Source of the DNA: Imperialibacter roseus | Lineage (GTDB): Bacteria > Bacteroidota > Bacteroidia > Cytophagales > Cyclobacteriaceae | Direction of reading: 5' to 3' | DNA: 64,000 bases | NCBI RefSeq assembly: GCF_032999765.1 | Contig: NZ_CP136051.1 | Span: 3,572,417 to 3,636,416, forward strand | Part shown: one piece after another, positions 17,887 to 26,077 of the stretch | Position numbering within the stretch: the stretch's first letter is position 1 | How the letters are laid out: every line of letters begins with the position of its first letter | Made by a program: the position numbers and the translations under genes | Notes under the pieces: generated by a model | Database searches by the model: none | Seen by the model: the letters and a program-made list of their open reading frames with translations, nothing else | Told to the model about the DNA's origin: nothing

Positions 17887-18807
17887 TTATTCTAGTAGAG
17901 CGTCTGGTGATCCTTTATAAGTAATGAGCATTTTACCGCCCCTTTTTTCATGCTTATACTTAGTTGGATTTCTGTCTTTCAATACTTCACTCTTTAAGCT
18001 CTCACTAAAGAACAGAATTTCCTTGCCAATTCTGGCATCATATGCTGTGTGCTTAAATGAATACTCAATTTTGTCGACATCGGGATAAAGATCTTTTATT
18101 TCTTGCGCATTGTCATATGAAACTAACCAATTAGACAAATCGGAGTCGACTATTGACAAACTAACGGCTTTATGATCTTCAAGCTGATAATGATTTAGAT
18201 AAAGTGAGTCAGCCTTTTTGAAATAAGGAGGGTCTAGATATACTAGGCTGGATTCTTCCTTTCCAGTTGAAAAGGCCTTTATAACATCCAAAGCATCATC
18301 ATTTTTTACAATAATTGAGTCTTTAATTTCGGCAATCCTCTTTATCCGCTCGATCAATTCCTCTTTGTTAAATCGACAGTCAATTTTATAAGGGCTAGTT
18401 TGGTTTCTCCCGCCAATCATTCCCCCCATAATTATCCCTGACCTATTGGTTCTATTCATAAAAAATGAAGAAAAACCCAGATCCATAAGGTTTTCCTTCT
18501 CCTTGTTGTTCTGGATTGCCCTTTGGTTATCCCATTCAGAAAGGGAAATATCTGTGTTTCTAATTCTATAGATAAACTCATCACTATAATGGAGGATGGA
18601 GTACCAAAAACTGTAGATTGACCTGTCTTTGTCGTTAATGGTAACTTTTTTCACATAGCCATTCATCAAAAGAAAAAGTGCGACTGCGGCTCCGCCGCAA
18701 TACGGCTCTACATAGTGTTCGGTTAGGTTATTTTTTTCGCAGATCTTAGCGATAAAGGCAGATAGCTTATTTTTCCCACCTGGGTACCTTAAAGGAGAGT
18801 AGTTCAT
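17887..18807 (-). CDS. D12-class DNA N6-adenine methyltransferase (Dam-like)
   Basis: 306 residues. Class signatures: PLRYPGGKNKL at the N-terminus, the SAM-binding EPYCGGAAVALFL (about 34-46), a central insert with FFMNRTNRSGI, and the catalytic DPPY (192-195). Such enzymes methylate adenine in short motifs such as GATC. The gene is markedly AT-rich compared with its neighbours. It begins 5 bp after the ParB-fold gene, so the two form one unit. No restriction endonuclease is encoded nearby, so it may be an orphan modification enzyme or the modification half of a non-standard module. Confidence 0.88.
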   Translation of the reverse strand: MNYSPLRYPGGKNKLSAFIAKICEKNNLTEHYVEPYCGGAAVALFLLMNGYVKKVTINDKDRSIYSFWYSILHYSDEFIYRIRNTDISLSEWDNQRAIQNNKEKENLMDLGFSSFFMNRTNRSGIIMGGMIGGRNQTSPYKIDCRFNKEELIERIKRIAEIKDSIIVKNDDALDVIKAFSTGKEESSLVYLDPPYFKKADSLYLNHYQLEDHKAVSLSIVDSDLSNWLVSYDNAQEIKDLYPDVDKIEYSFKHTAYDARIGKEILFFSESLKSEVLKDRNPTKYKHEKRGGKMLITYKGSPDALLE

Positions 18808-18812
18808 TGTAA

Positions 18813-20216
18813 TTACTTAGGTGGATTCAAAACTATTTTAAACAGGGACTCCAACTGAGCATAGGCTTTTCTCACATCTCTTTCTGATGACGAGCAGTTT
18901 TCATTATGATTAATCATATTCATTCGTTCCAAAGAGTATGGTTGATCATAGTCAGATTTAACAATCTTTAGTGTTTCAATTAGATTCGAATCGTTAATCG
19001 AAGGTGATTTACCATTGATTATATGTGTTAGCATTTCACCTAGCTTGGGGTTGTGATTCTCCAATTTCTTTATTTCCTTAAACTCACCTGTTTCTTTGAA
19101 ATAAAATAGAAGAGAACACTCTAAAAAGCTTCTTAATAAGTCATGTGTTGCATTTGGAAAGTCTTGGACACTTATATTTCTTAACTCATCATATAGTATC
19201 CTCAAGCTTGAACTATTTAGTCTAAAGGGTAAGTCTCCAGAGTGATAAAGCCCCTTTGGTACAGTTTTGCTTCTAATATGGAGAGCTTTTGCTGTTTCAG
19301 CTTCTTGCCTTGGGTTAGTTATGGGTTTACTGCCAACTTCAATTATTTCATTTCCGAACAGGTCGCTTGTTGTGTTTACTTTGATTTTTTTTTCAACTTT
19401 TTCGGAATCCTTAGGGTCAATAGATCGGATAAAATCTTCAATTTTCTCCTTCTTGTTCAAGGTGCGGGAATCAATTCTATTTCCTTGAAGATCTGTTTTG
19501 TTCAAAATGCTAAATATGACAACCTTTAGCTCGTCTGAGAAATTAGGGTTTTGAACCTCTAAATCCCCCTTTTCCAATATTTTGTAACCATATTTTTTCT
19601 TTGCAGGCGTTGATGTAAGAGTCCTAAAAAAGTTTGTAACAAATCCTTTACCAAGTATTTTATCCTTTAACGCCTCCGGAATATCTAACGCTCTTACAGC
19701 ATTTGTAAGCCCCACTTTAAGTGAGTTATTGATCGTCTCATCCCCTCGCCTGGTATTGTAATTCACTCTTTCAGGCTCTTGCCAACCGACTTCATTATTC
19801 CCGTTGGCGTGCTTTCTGTCAATATATCTAAAACCGACAGCCTTATCCGTTGTTACTATGCATTCAACCGCAAAGCTCTCATCAACGGTAATTTTACTCT
19901 TTTGCCCGATTAAGAAATCCTTAAAAGTGGGATTGTCTGATAATTCTGGGTCTATGAGAAGCTTGTATGCAGTAAGCCTCCTATTCCCTTCCAAGACGAT
20001 ATTGTTATCCTCATCATTCCAAACTACAAGCTTTTCAAGCTGAGGCAACTCAAAATCTTTAACAACAGCTTCAACTAACTTCTTGATCTTGTATTCGGCA
20101 TTGCTAATAAAAAAATTTATTAAAACCCTCTCATCGGTGTTGTAGTACTTGTCTGGAAATCGGGCATTTTCGTCCCAAAGAATTAGGTCTTTAACTTTTA
20201 GTGTTTGTGTTTTCAT
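18813..20216 (-). CDS. ParB/sulfiredoxin-fold protein partnered with adenine methyltransferase
   Basis: 467 residues. The N-terminal 90 residues look like the ParB N-terminal (ParB/Srx) fold: VKDLILWDENARFPDKYY at the start and IVLEGNRRLTAYKLL (about 73-87), equivalent to the GERR box of ParB. The middle has a helix-rich region (NYNTRRGDETINNSLKVG and GKGFVTNFFRTLT). The last 150 residues (SGDLPFRLNSSSLRILYDEL through RDVRKAYAQLESLFKIV) are unrecognised. It lacks a clear DNA-binding HTH like that of chromosomal ParB. This fold can be a CTP switch, a nuclease or an adenylyl/phosphotransferase, so activity is open. AT-rich, and first gene of the two-gene module. Confidence 0.65.
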   Translation of the reverse strand: MKTQTLKVKDLILWDENARFPDKYYNTDERVLINFFISNAEYKIKKLVEAVVKDFELPQLEKLVVWNDEDNNIVLEGNRRLTAYKLLIDPELSDNPTFKDFLIGQKSKITVDESFAVECIVTTDKAVGFRYIDRKHANGNNEVGWQEPERVNYNTRRGDETINNSLKVGLTNAVRALDIPEALKDKILGKGFVTNFFRTLTSTPAKKKYGYKILEKGDLEVQNPNFSDELKVVIFSILNKTDLQGNRIDSRTLNKKEKIEDFIRSIDPKDSEKVEKKIKVNTTSDLFGNEIIEVGSKPITNPRQEAETAKALHIRSKTVPKGLYHSGDLPFRLNSSSLRILYDELRNISVQDFPNATHDLLRSFLECSLLFYFKETGEFKEIKKLENHNPKLGEMLTHIINGKSPSINDSNLIETLKIVKSDYDQPYSLERMNMINHNENCSSSERDVRKAYAQLESLFKIVLNPPK

Positions 20217-20433
20217 AGAAGTTTATGAAAGATTACTCAGACACATCAACGGACATCACAAACCACATTTCTAACACTCTCCGGCAATGCAAAACACTTC
20301 TTTCAATAGTAAATTAAGCAAAAAAAATACTACAATGCCCTTTATTGCTTGTAAGACTCCAATAGCCATTAAAAATCAGATGTTTTTTAATATATGTTGA
20401 AATGACAATAATCAATATCCTGGATTAGTATTA

Positions 20434-22119
20434 TTACCTCAACCCTACCTCCCTCTTCACCTTCCCTCCTTTTTCGGAATCAATAGTGATGGTAGCCTTG
20501 GGCGAATTGCCTGTTACTTTGAAGACATACTCAATCGTTTTGGTACGGTCAGCGCTTTCACCATCTCGGCGCCCGGCGAGGTTTCCAAGATCGGTCCTCA
20601 TTTTACCGCTGACCAACTCGGCGCCACTTAACTCAACAATCGCCCTTACAGGCTTGGCTATCTCCAGCTCTATGGCTCTTTCCGTGATATTGGTGGGCAA
20701 ATAGCCGTCGTTTTCTACAGTGAGGCTCACTTTCACCAGCTTACCTTTTTCCAGCACTTCTACTTTCGGTTGCGAAACGGCAATCTTCGGGCTGGTTTCT
20801 GCCAGCCACAGCATCCACTCCACATACTTTTCTATTTCTCCCTTCAGAAATTTAGTTGGTGGATTCTGGCGGGTAAACTTATAATCCCATCCACCAATTT
20901 CCACCTTGCCCAGCTGCGGGTGATCGTAAGCCTGCCAGTTGACAAAGCCCTTGCCGCCCAGTTCGGCGTCATTCCATTTCATCCTCTCCAAATCAGACAC
21001 ACGGCCATCTTTGTTGGCATCAGCCTGGAAGGCTCCCCAGAACTCCGGCACAAAGCCTACGACGCCGTAGTCCCAATAGCCCCAGCTGATCAGGGTGCCG
21101 TGGCGGTGCAGGCGGGGATTGCTATAGCTGGGCACCACCTTCTGGCTGGTAGTGGTGGCATATTTATCTGACAGCTCAAGGATGAGGCGCTGATCTTCCA
21201 TATTAAAGTTGTCCCAATTGGTAGTGGAAGGCAATCGGTAGAGAAACCCAGCGGCCGTGTGCCCATGGAAAATGCCGGTAATGTTGCGGTGCGTGCTCAA
21301 AAACTCAATGGTCGCCCTGGTTTCAGGCTCCGAAAGCGGATAAGGCCCGGCTCCTTTTTGCTCCGACTCCAGGCCCCAGTTGCGGGGGAAGTTGCGGTTC
21401 ATATCAATGCCACCAATACCGTCTTCGTTGTACAGTCCGTCTTTGTCATCATCAATTCCCTCGTCGTACATGTCGTAAAAATCGCCACTTAGGTCGTTGG
21501 GCTCTCGTTCCACCATGATGCGGGGATCTTCGGTACTGATTTTCCACTTGCCAGTGGGGTTCTTCACCCGCATGTCGGTGATGAGGTTGTCGCTGTTCAG
21601 GTCGTTGCCCGGGTCTTCGTCGAGCAGGCCGTCGCCGTCCTGATCATAGGGTCTGGGTGTGCTGCGCAGCGCCTGGGGAGTTGTCAGGGCAATGTCAGCG
21701 CCGTCCGGATTGAACTTGGGGCGGATGTAGATAGTACGAGTATCGATGAGGTTGGTAATGCGTGGATCCTTGCCGTAGCTGCTGAGCAGCAGCCAGGTAT
21801 AGTGCAGCGCTACTTCGGCACCCGTTAGCTCTCCAGCATGGATATTGCCGTCGTAGTAATAGGCTGGCTTGTCCTCTGCGGCGCCAGTGCTTTTGTTGGT
21901 GATTTCCAGCACCATCAGCTGAGTGCCTTTCAGCGTCTCGCCTATAGAATAGAGTTTGGTCAGGTTAGGATAGGCTTTGGCCCACTCCTGGAGCAAGTAG
22001 TAAGCATCAGCAGTGATGTGATACTTCGCCCAATTGGGGTTTTTAGGGTCTTCCTTCTGCGCCTGGGTGAATTGGGCAGCGGTGACAAGAACGGTAATGA
22101 AGAGCAACTTTTTAAGCAT
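20434..22119 (-). CDS. Secreted M14 zinc carboxypeptidase with EF-hand-like loops
   Basis: About 561 residues from the ATG at 22119, which begins the Sec signal (LLFITVLVTAAQFTQAQ); an upstream in-frame start would add 39 residues before the signal. The M14 site is visible: NIHAGE (His/Glu zinc ligands, about 94 and 97), MNRNFPRNW (substrate Arg region), GIFHGHTAAG (third zinc His) and VPEFWG (possible catalytic Glu). Inserted in the catalytic domain are acidic loops DQDGDGLLDED, DDDKDGLYNED and a canonical EF-hand loop DANKDGRVSDLE. A C-terminal beta domain follows. It likely trims peptides outside the cell in a calcium-dependent form. Confidence 0.88.
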   Translation of the reverse strand: MLKKLLFITVLVTAAQFTQAQKEDPKNPNWAKYHITADAYYLLQEWAKAYPNLTKLYSIGETLKGTQLMVLEITNKSTGAAEDKPAYYYDGNIHAGELTGAEVALHYTWLLLSSYGKDPRITNLIDTRTIYIRPKFNPDGADIALTTPQALRSTPRPYDQDGDGLLDEDPGNDLNSDNLITDMRVKNPTGKWKISTEDPRIMVEREPNDLSGDFYDMYDEGIDDDKDGLYNEDGIGGIDMNRNFPRNWGLESEQKGAGPYPLSEPETRATIEFLSTHRNITGIFHGHTAAGFLYRLPSTTNWDNFNMEDQRLILELSDKYATTTSQKVVPSYSNPRLHRHGTLISWGYWDYGVVGFVPEFWGAFQADANKDGRVSDLERMKWNDAELGGKGFVNWQAYDHPQLGKVEIGGWDYKFTRQNPPTKFLKGEIEKYVEWMLWLAETSPKIAVSQPKVEVLEKGKLVKVSLTVENDGYLPTNITERAIELEIAKPVRAIVELSGAELVSGKMRTDLGNLAGRRDGESADRTKTIEYVFKVTGNSPKATITIDSEKGGKVKREVGLR

Positions 22120-22247
22120 GGCTTTCGGTTTGATTGATGCAATAAGATACCGACGCCCTATGAGCCTTTGAAAGGGAATGTGATGGAAGGGAGGTTTCAT
22201 TGCTGAACGATCAACCCTACATTTAGAATGTTTCACTAGATTGAAGT

Positions 22248-23213
22248 ATGATACGATCGGACACTTTCAATGTAGCATTCCTCCTGCTGATCAGCACAGC
22301 CATCTCGTCCTGCAAAGAAAAATCAGCAGGACAAGCTGAAGCCTCATTGCCTGACCAATTCATCATGGTGCTGGGTGTGGCGCAAGACGCCGGTTACCCG
22401 CAGGCTGGCTGCGAAAAAGCCTGTTGCCAACACTACTGGTCGGGTGAGCACAAAGAAGAGAGGGTGGTGAGCCTTGGCATCGTAGACAAGAAAGCCGGAA
22501 AGGTGTGGATGATCGAAGCCACGCCTGACTTCAAAAGCCAATGGCATGACCTGAATGAGAAGGCTGGTCTAAACAATACCTCTCCCGATGGCATTTTTCT
22601 CACCCATGCGCACGTAGGTCATTACACCGGATTGATGGAGCTGGGCAGAGAGATCATGGGGGCTGCCAGTGTGCCCGTTTACGGCATGCCGGTTATGCGG
22701 TCTTTCTTAACCCAAAATGGCCCCTGGAGCCAGCTGGTTGCCCTGGAAAATATCAGTCTGCAAAAGCTGGCGGCAGACTCTACGATTCAATTGTCACCTG
22801 ACATTTCCATCACCCCATTTCTTGTTCCACACAGAGACGAGTTTTCAGAAACCGTGGGTTACCGCATTGAAAGCGGGCGTAAGGGTGTCATCTTCATCCC
22901 CGATATTGATAAATGGAGCAAGTGGGACAGAAACATCAGAGAGTTGGTAGCATCTGCCGACGTGGCCTTTCTGGATGCCACCTTTTTTCGAAAAGGAGAA
23001 ATTGCCCGTGACATGAGCGAGGTGCCCCACCCTTTTGTAGAAGAATCGATGGCGCTATTTGAAGACTTGCCCGAAAGTGACAGACGGAAGGTACATTTCA
23101 TTCATTTCAATCATACCAATCCGTTAATATGGAGCGATGAAGAGATGAAAAATGTAAAAACTAATGGGTTTAATATTTCCAGAGAAGGTGACATATTCGA
23201 ATTAGTCAATTAA
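22248..23213 (+). CDS. PqqB-like metallo-beta-lactamase-fold lipoprotein
   Basis: 321 residues with a lipoprotein signal (LLLISTAISSC). The body matches the PqqB-like branch of the metallo-beta-lactamase superfamily: VLGVAQDAGYPQAGC near the start, ATPDFKSQW, LTHAHVGHYTGLMELGRE, FLVPHRDEFSETVGYRI, FIPDIDKWSKWDRNI and FIHFNHTNP. The motif is HAHVGH, with Gly where zinc enzymes have Asp, so only part of the classical metal site is kept. No other pqq genes are present, and export as a lipoprotein argues against a role in PQQ synthesis. Substrate unknown. Confidence 0.8.
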   Translation: MIRSDTFNVAFLLLISTAISSCKEKSAGQAEASLPDQFIMVLGVAQDAGYPQAGCEKACCQHYWSGEHKEERVVSLGIVDKKAGKVWMIEATPDFKSQWHDLNEKAGLNNTSPDGIFLTHAHVGHYTGLMELGREIMGAASVPVYGMPVMRSFLTQNGPWSQLVALENISLQKLAADSTIQLSPDISITPFLVPHRDEFSETVGYRIESGRKGVIFIPDIDKWSKWDRNIRELVASADVAFLDATFFRKGEIARDMSEVPHPFVEESMALFEDLPESDRRKVHFIHFNHTNPLIWSDEEMKNVKTNGFNISREGDIFELVN

Positions 23214-23244
23214 ATTGTATGAACAAAACTTATTTTCGACAACC

Positions 23245-23574
23245 ATGAACAAAATCCCCTCTTTTGTTTATCTCATTTTCCCAGGGTTCCATTTGGCACT
23301 CATTATTTCAAGCTTTTTTGGGGTTCGGTTTGATTCTTACTGGGGTGTTGATGCGCTATTTTCGGGCTTAATCATGGCCTTGATTGCTTCCATCCTTTAC
23401 ATCGTCCATGTAACAAAAAACCAGGAACTCAACCGGGAGGGCAAGTTCCAGTGGATACTGCTCATTGTAGTTGGAGGCTTGCTTGGCGAAATATATTACT
23501 GGTTCAAGCACATTCGGAAGGGCGAGTTTGCTAAGTCAAGAAATTCCAGGCGGTACTTCAACTCAAACATATAG
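23245..23574 (+). CDS. Small integral membrane protein of unknown function
   Basis: 109 residues with three membrane helices (YLIFPGFHLALIISSFFG, ALFSGLIMALIASILYIVH, WILLIVVGGLLGEIYYWFK) and a basic tail (HIRKGEFAKSRNSRRYF). The ATG at 23245 is preferred to a TTG at 23215. The last helix with a following basic stretch resembles the small PLD-N-type membrane segment, but no family is firmly recognised. It follows the PqqB-like gene by about 30 bp and may be cotranscribed. Confidence 0.55.
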   Translation: MNKIPSFVYLIFPGFHLALIISSFFGVRFDSYWGVDALFSGLIMALIASILYIVHVTKNQELNREGKFQWILLIVVGGLLGEIYYWFKHIRKGEFAKSRNSRRYFNSNI

Positions 23575-23610
23575 GCAACAGGTCAAACCGAAACTCTGAT
23601 ATCGAATTCA

Positions 23611-23638
23611 CTCAGTGTCTCCTGAAAGGGACGCTGAG
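23611..23638. repeat. REP-like hairpin, downstream side of the RAYT gene
   Basis: CTCAGTGTCTCC-TGAAA-GGGACGCTGAG forms a stem with one GT wobble and one mismatch. Its core CTCAGnGTCnC / GGGAnnCTGAG recurs in the hairpin on the other side of the transposase gene (24236-24270). Confidence 0.55.
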
Positions 23639-23647
23639 GAGTTTGAA

Positions 23648-24211
23648 CTAGATCACGTTTCTATAATGGAGCAAATATTTATTATCCTTACCTAACTCAT
23701 AAAATCCTGCACTTGAATGCGGATATGTTCTCCAGTCTTCTACAAGGCTCCATTTTCCGCTCACTGGATTATGATGGATATAATCCAGCTTTTGCTCAAC
23801 TATCTTTCGATTAAAGCATTTCTTAGCATCAAACGACAATCTAAAAACTTCGTGTTGCTTGTTCTTGTTCTTTTCACTTTCTCTTACATGCGACGATAAT
23901 TGCGTCAAAAGGTCTGACTGACCAGACTTCTTTAGCCTCTTAACAATCTCGTACGCCAAAAAGCGCTTGCCATTCCCTACGAGGTTATTCAAAGAAATTC
24001 CGCATTTGTCGCCCAAATAAACAAGTCCATGAAAATGGTTTGGCATTATGACATACCCCACCAGAGAAGCATCATTTTTAAGCAAGTAACCAAACCACTT
24101 ATTGAAATATTCATAAAGCGAAGTCTTGTCGAAAAGGGGTAGCCATTCAAAGCAGGTAAATGTAATAAAGTAGATTGTGCCGATCTCTGTATGCTTAGTG
24201 TGTGTTGACAT
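23648..24211 (-). CDS. REP-associated tyrosine transposase (RAYT, Y1 HUH family)
   Basis: 187 residues. The HUH nuclease marks are complete: YVIMPNHFHGLVYLG (His 59 and His 61) and the catalytic tyrosine in KLDYIHHNPV (Tyr 144). An FITFTCFEWLPLF start and the HNPVSGKW / YPHSSAGFY end are typical of chromosomal RAYTs in Bacteroidota rather than IS200 elements. It acts on single-stranded palindromes and is thought to spread REP sequences. Similar hairpins flank it at 23611-23638 and 24236-24270, and no IS ends were found. AT-richer than its neighbours. Confidence 0.9.
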   Translation of the reverse strand: MSTHTKHTEIGTIYFITFTCFEWLPLFDKTSLYEYFNKWFGYLLKNDASLVGYVIMPNHFHGLVYLGDKCGISLNNLVGNGKRFLAYEIVKRLKKSGQSDLLTQLSSHVRESEKNKNKQHEVFRLSFDAKKCFNRKIVEQKLDYIHHNPVSGKWSLVEDWRTYPHSSAGFYELGKDNKYLLHYRNVI

Positions 24212-24235
24212 AGGGTAGAAAATATTCTCTTAATA

Positions 24236-24270
24236 CTCAGAGTCCCCTCCTATCGTCGGGAGACTCTGAG
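24236..24270. repeat. REP-like hairpin, upstream side of the RAYT gene
   Basis: CTCAGAGTCCCC and GGGAGACTCTGAG form the arms, with a loop around CTATCGTC. It shares the CTCAGnGTC core with the hairpin on the far side of the transposase gene, the usual arrangement of a RAYT with its cognate REP sequences. Confidence 0.55.
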
Positions 24271-24307
24271 GGAATACTAGTCGATGCTCCCAAAATTGTG
24301 CGCCTAA

Positions 24308-24355
24308 AGTAAAGAGGTTACTATCTGCGCTCCCGCACATAGTAACCTCTTTACT
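24308..24355. repeat. Dispersed palindrome, copy 1 (likely also a terminator)
   Basis: Arms of 19 bp (TAAAGAGGTTACTATCTGC and its near complement) with a 6-nt loop and one mismatch; outer bases extend the stem by two more pairs. The same arms, with a different loop, occur at 50947-50994. This copy lies after the RDD gene (leftward) and is followed by a CTTTACTTTT run on the plus strand. Confidence 0.75.
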
Positions 24356-24368
24356 TTTCCGCTCCCTC

Positions 24369-25067
24369 CTACATCTCCTTGGCCGCCATGTACTCGTAGT
24401 CGGCAATTACGGTATACAAAAACTTCACGTCTGGCATCGGAGTTTCTATGGACAGCAGGTCTTTGATTTTTTGTGACACCAGCATCACTGCCTGATCGTT
24501 GAGTCCCTCCTTCCGCAGGTTCAAAGCATTTCTGATGACTTCAATCTGGCTATCATTCAGCACCCTGGCAGTTGGAAACGTCACCTGATGGTTTTCATCG
24601 ACTTTTGCGACCAGGTCAGCATTAGAAACCTGCTTTTGTAGTCTGATCACCACTGTGCCCGCAGCCAGATCGCCCAGCCGTTGTCCGTTTTGAGTTGCAA
24701 TAATGGTAATCACGGCAACGCCTCCACTCATAAAGTAGATGTCGACAAGCCGAAGCACCCACCTGAGGATATAATTCACAATTCCAGCGGGACTGCCGTC
24801 AGCCTTCACCACTTTGATATTCATGGCTTTTTTGCCAATACTCTGCCCCTGAAAAAGAGACTCGAAAAGCAGGGAATAAAACATGACCAATACCCATGGA
24901 ATGAAGTAGAACTCCGGTCGGTCAAAACCTGTGGAAATGATCCAAAAGCACAGCACGATGAATACAAAAATCACAAACATGTCAATCAGGAATGCAAGGA
25001 TCCTTTCGCCAAGGCTGGCTAGCTCAAGGTCGATTTCTATATTCTGACTGGTGACAAATTTGGGCAT
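24369..25067 (-). CDS. RDD family membrane protein
   Basis: About 233 residues from the ATG at 25067; an earlier start would overlap the divergent SpoIIM-like gene. The RDD domain is clear: SLGERILAFLIDMFVIFVF with the Arg...Asp-x-x-x pattern, then QGQSIGKKAMNIKVVKADG, and NGQRLGDLAAGTVVIR. It has four or five membrane helices and a soluble C-terminal part of about 80 residues. RDD proteins commonly neighbour SpoIIM-like and MoxR/DUF58 genes, as here, where it diverges from that cluster across 44 bp. Transport has been proposed for some members, but the role here is not known. Confidence 0.85.
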   Translation of the reverse strand: MPKFVTSQNIEIDLELASLGERILAFLIDMFVIFVFIVLCFWIISTGFDRPEFYFIPWVLVMFYSLLFESLFQGQSIGKKAMNIKVVKADGSPAGIVNYILRWVLRLVDIYFMSGGVAVITIIATQNGQRLGDLAAGTVVIRLQKQVSNADLVAKVDENHQVTFPTARVLNDSQIEVIRNALNLRKEGLNDQAVMLVSQKIKDLLSIETPMPDVKFLYTVIADYEYMAAKEM

Positions 25068-25111
25068 TTCCCTTCTAGTGATTATGTTAACGCATATTTG
25101 GGCGGAAGATA

Positions 25112-26077
25112 ATGAAGCAGTCAATATTTGTAAAAAATAATCAGGCTAAATGGAATGAATTTGAGTCGAAACTGACAAATACTGGCACACTTTCTTCCGA
25201 CGAACTTTCGCTCATCTATATCCACCTTACCGAAGACCTGGCCTTTGCCAAGGCCAACTATCCAAACACCAAACTTTTCACCTATCTGAATGCCCTGGCG
25301 TTGAAGGTCCATACAACGGTGTACAAAAACAAGAAAGAAGAGAAAGGGCGGTTCCGTAAATTCTGGGCCTATGAGGTGCCATTGGAAATCCGAAGGTCGT
25401 ACAAATACATCCTTATTGCCTTCCTCATTACTGCTGCTGGAGTCGCCATTGGAGCCCTGTCTTCTGCCAACGACGAAACCTTCATGCGCCTGATCATGGG
25501 CGATGCCTATGTGGACATGACGCTAAATAATATCAAAGAAGGCGACCCCATGGGCGTGTATGGTTCTATGGAGGGCAACCATATGTTCATGGCTATTACC
25601 TCCAACAATATCCGGGTATCATTTGTGGCTTTTGCGCTGGGCCTTTTCTTTAGTGTTGGGGCCGGGTGGGTGCTGTTCCAAAATGGTGTAATGCTCGGTG
25701 CCTTTCATTACCTATTCTTCAAAGAAGGCTTCTTCGACGATACCATCCTCACCATCTGGCTTCACGGCACTATTGAAATCTGGTCTATCATCGTAGCTGG
25801 GGCAGCGGGTATTGTCCTCGGCAATGGCTTCTTGTTTCCCGGCACCTACCCCCGGCTGTACTCGTTCCAGCGAGGGGCAAAGCAAGCCATTAAAGTAGTG
25901 CTTGGCCTGTTTCCTTTCTTCGTAGTTGCCGGGTTTATCGAGTCGTTTGTAACACGGCATACCGAATGGCCACTTTACCTGAAGCTTTTGATCATCAGCT
26001 TGTCGCTGCTGCTCATTCTATTCTACTTTTTCTATTTGCCTCTAAAAACCAACCCTCATGACCACGCCAAAAATTGA
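25112..26077 (+). CDS. SpoIIM-like stage II sporulation protein M family membrane protein
   Basis: 321 residues. A soluble N-terminal helical region (about 100 residues) precedes five or so membrane helices, with the SpoIIM core marks NNIRVSFVAFALGLFFSVG, LFQNGVMLGAFHYLFF and HGTIEIWSIIVAGAAG. In spore formers SpoIIM localises peptidoglycan hydrolases, but in this non-sporulating context the family travels with MoxR/DUF58 genes and has no fixed role. First gene of a tight rightward operon; it overlaps the next gene by 20 bp. Confidence 0.85.
   Translation: MKQSIFVKNNQAKWNEFESKLTNTGTLSSDELSLIYIHLTEDLAFAKANYPNTKLFTYLNALALKVHTTVYKNKKEEKGRFRKFWAYEVPLEIRRSYKYILIAFLITAAGVAIGALSSANDETFMRLIMGDAYVDMTLNNIKEGDPMGVYGSMEGNHMFMAITSNNIRVSFVAFALGLFFSVGAGWVLFQNGVMLGAFHYLFFKEGFFDDTILTIWLHGTIEIWSIIVAGAAGIVLGNGFLFPGTYPRLYSFQRGAKQAIKVVLGLFPFFVVAGFIESFVTRHTEWPLYLKLLIISLSLLLILFYFFYLPLKTNPHDHAKN

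Noticed and set aside
23648-24211. Full insertion sequence
   Set aside because: The Y1 transposase lacks IS200/IS605-type ends or a partner TnpB; a RAYT with REP-like hairpins explains it better.
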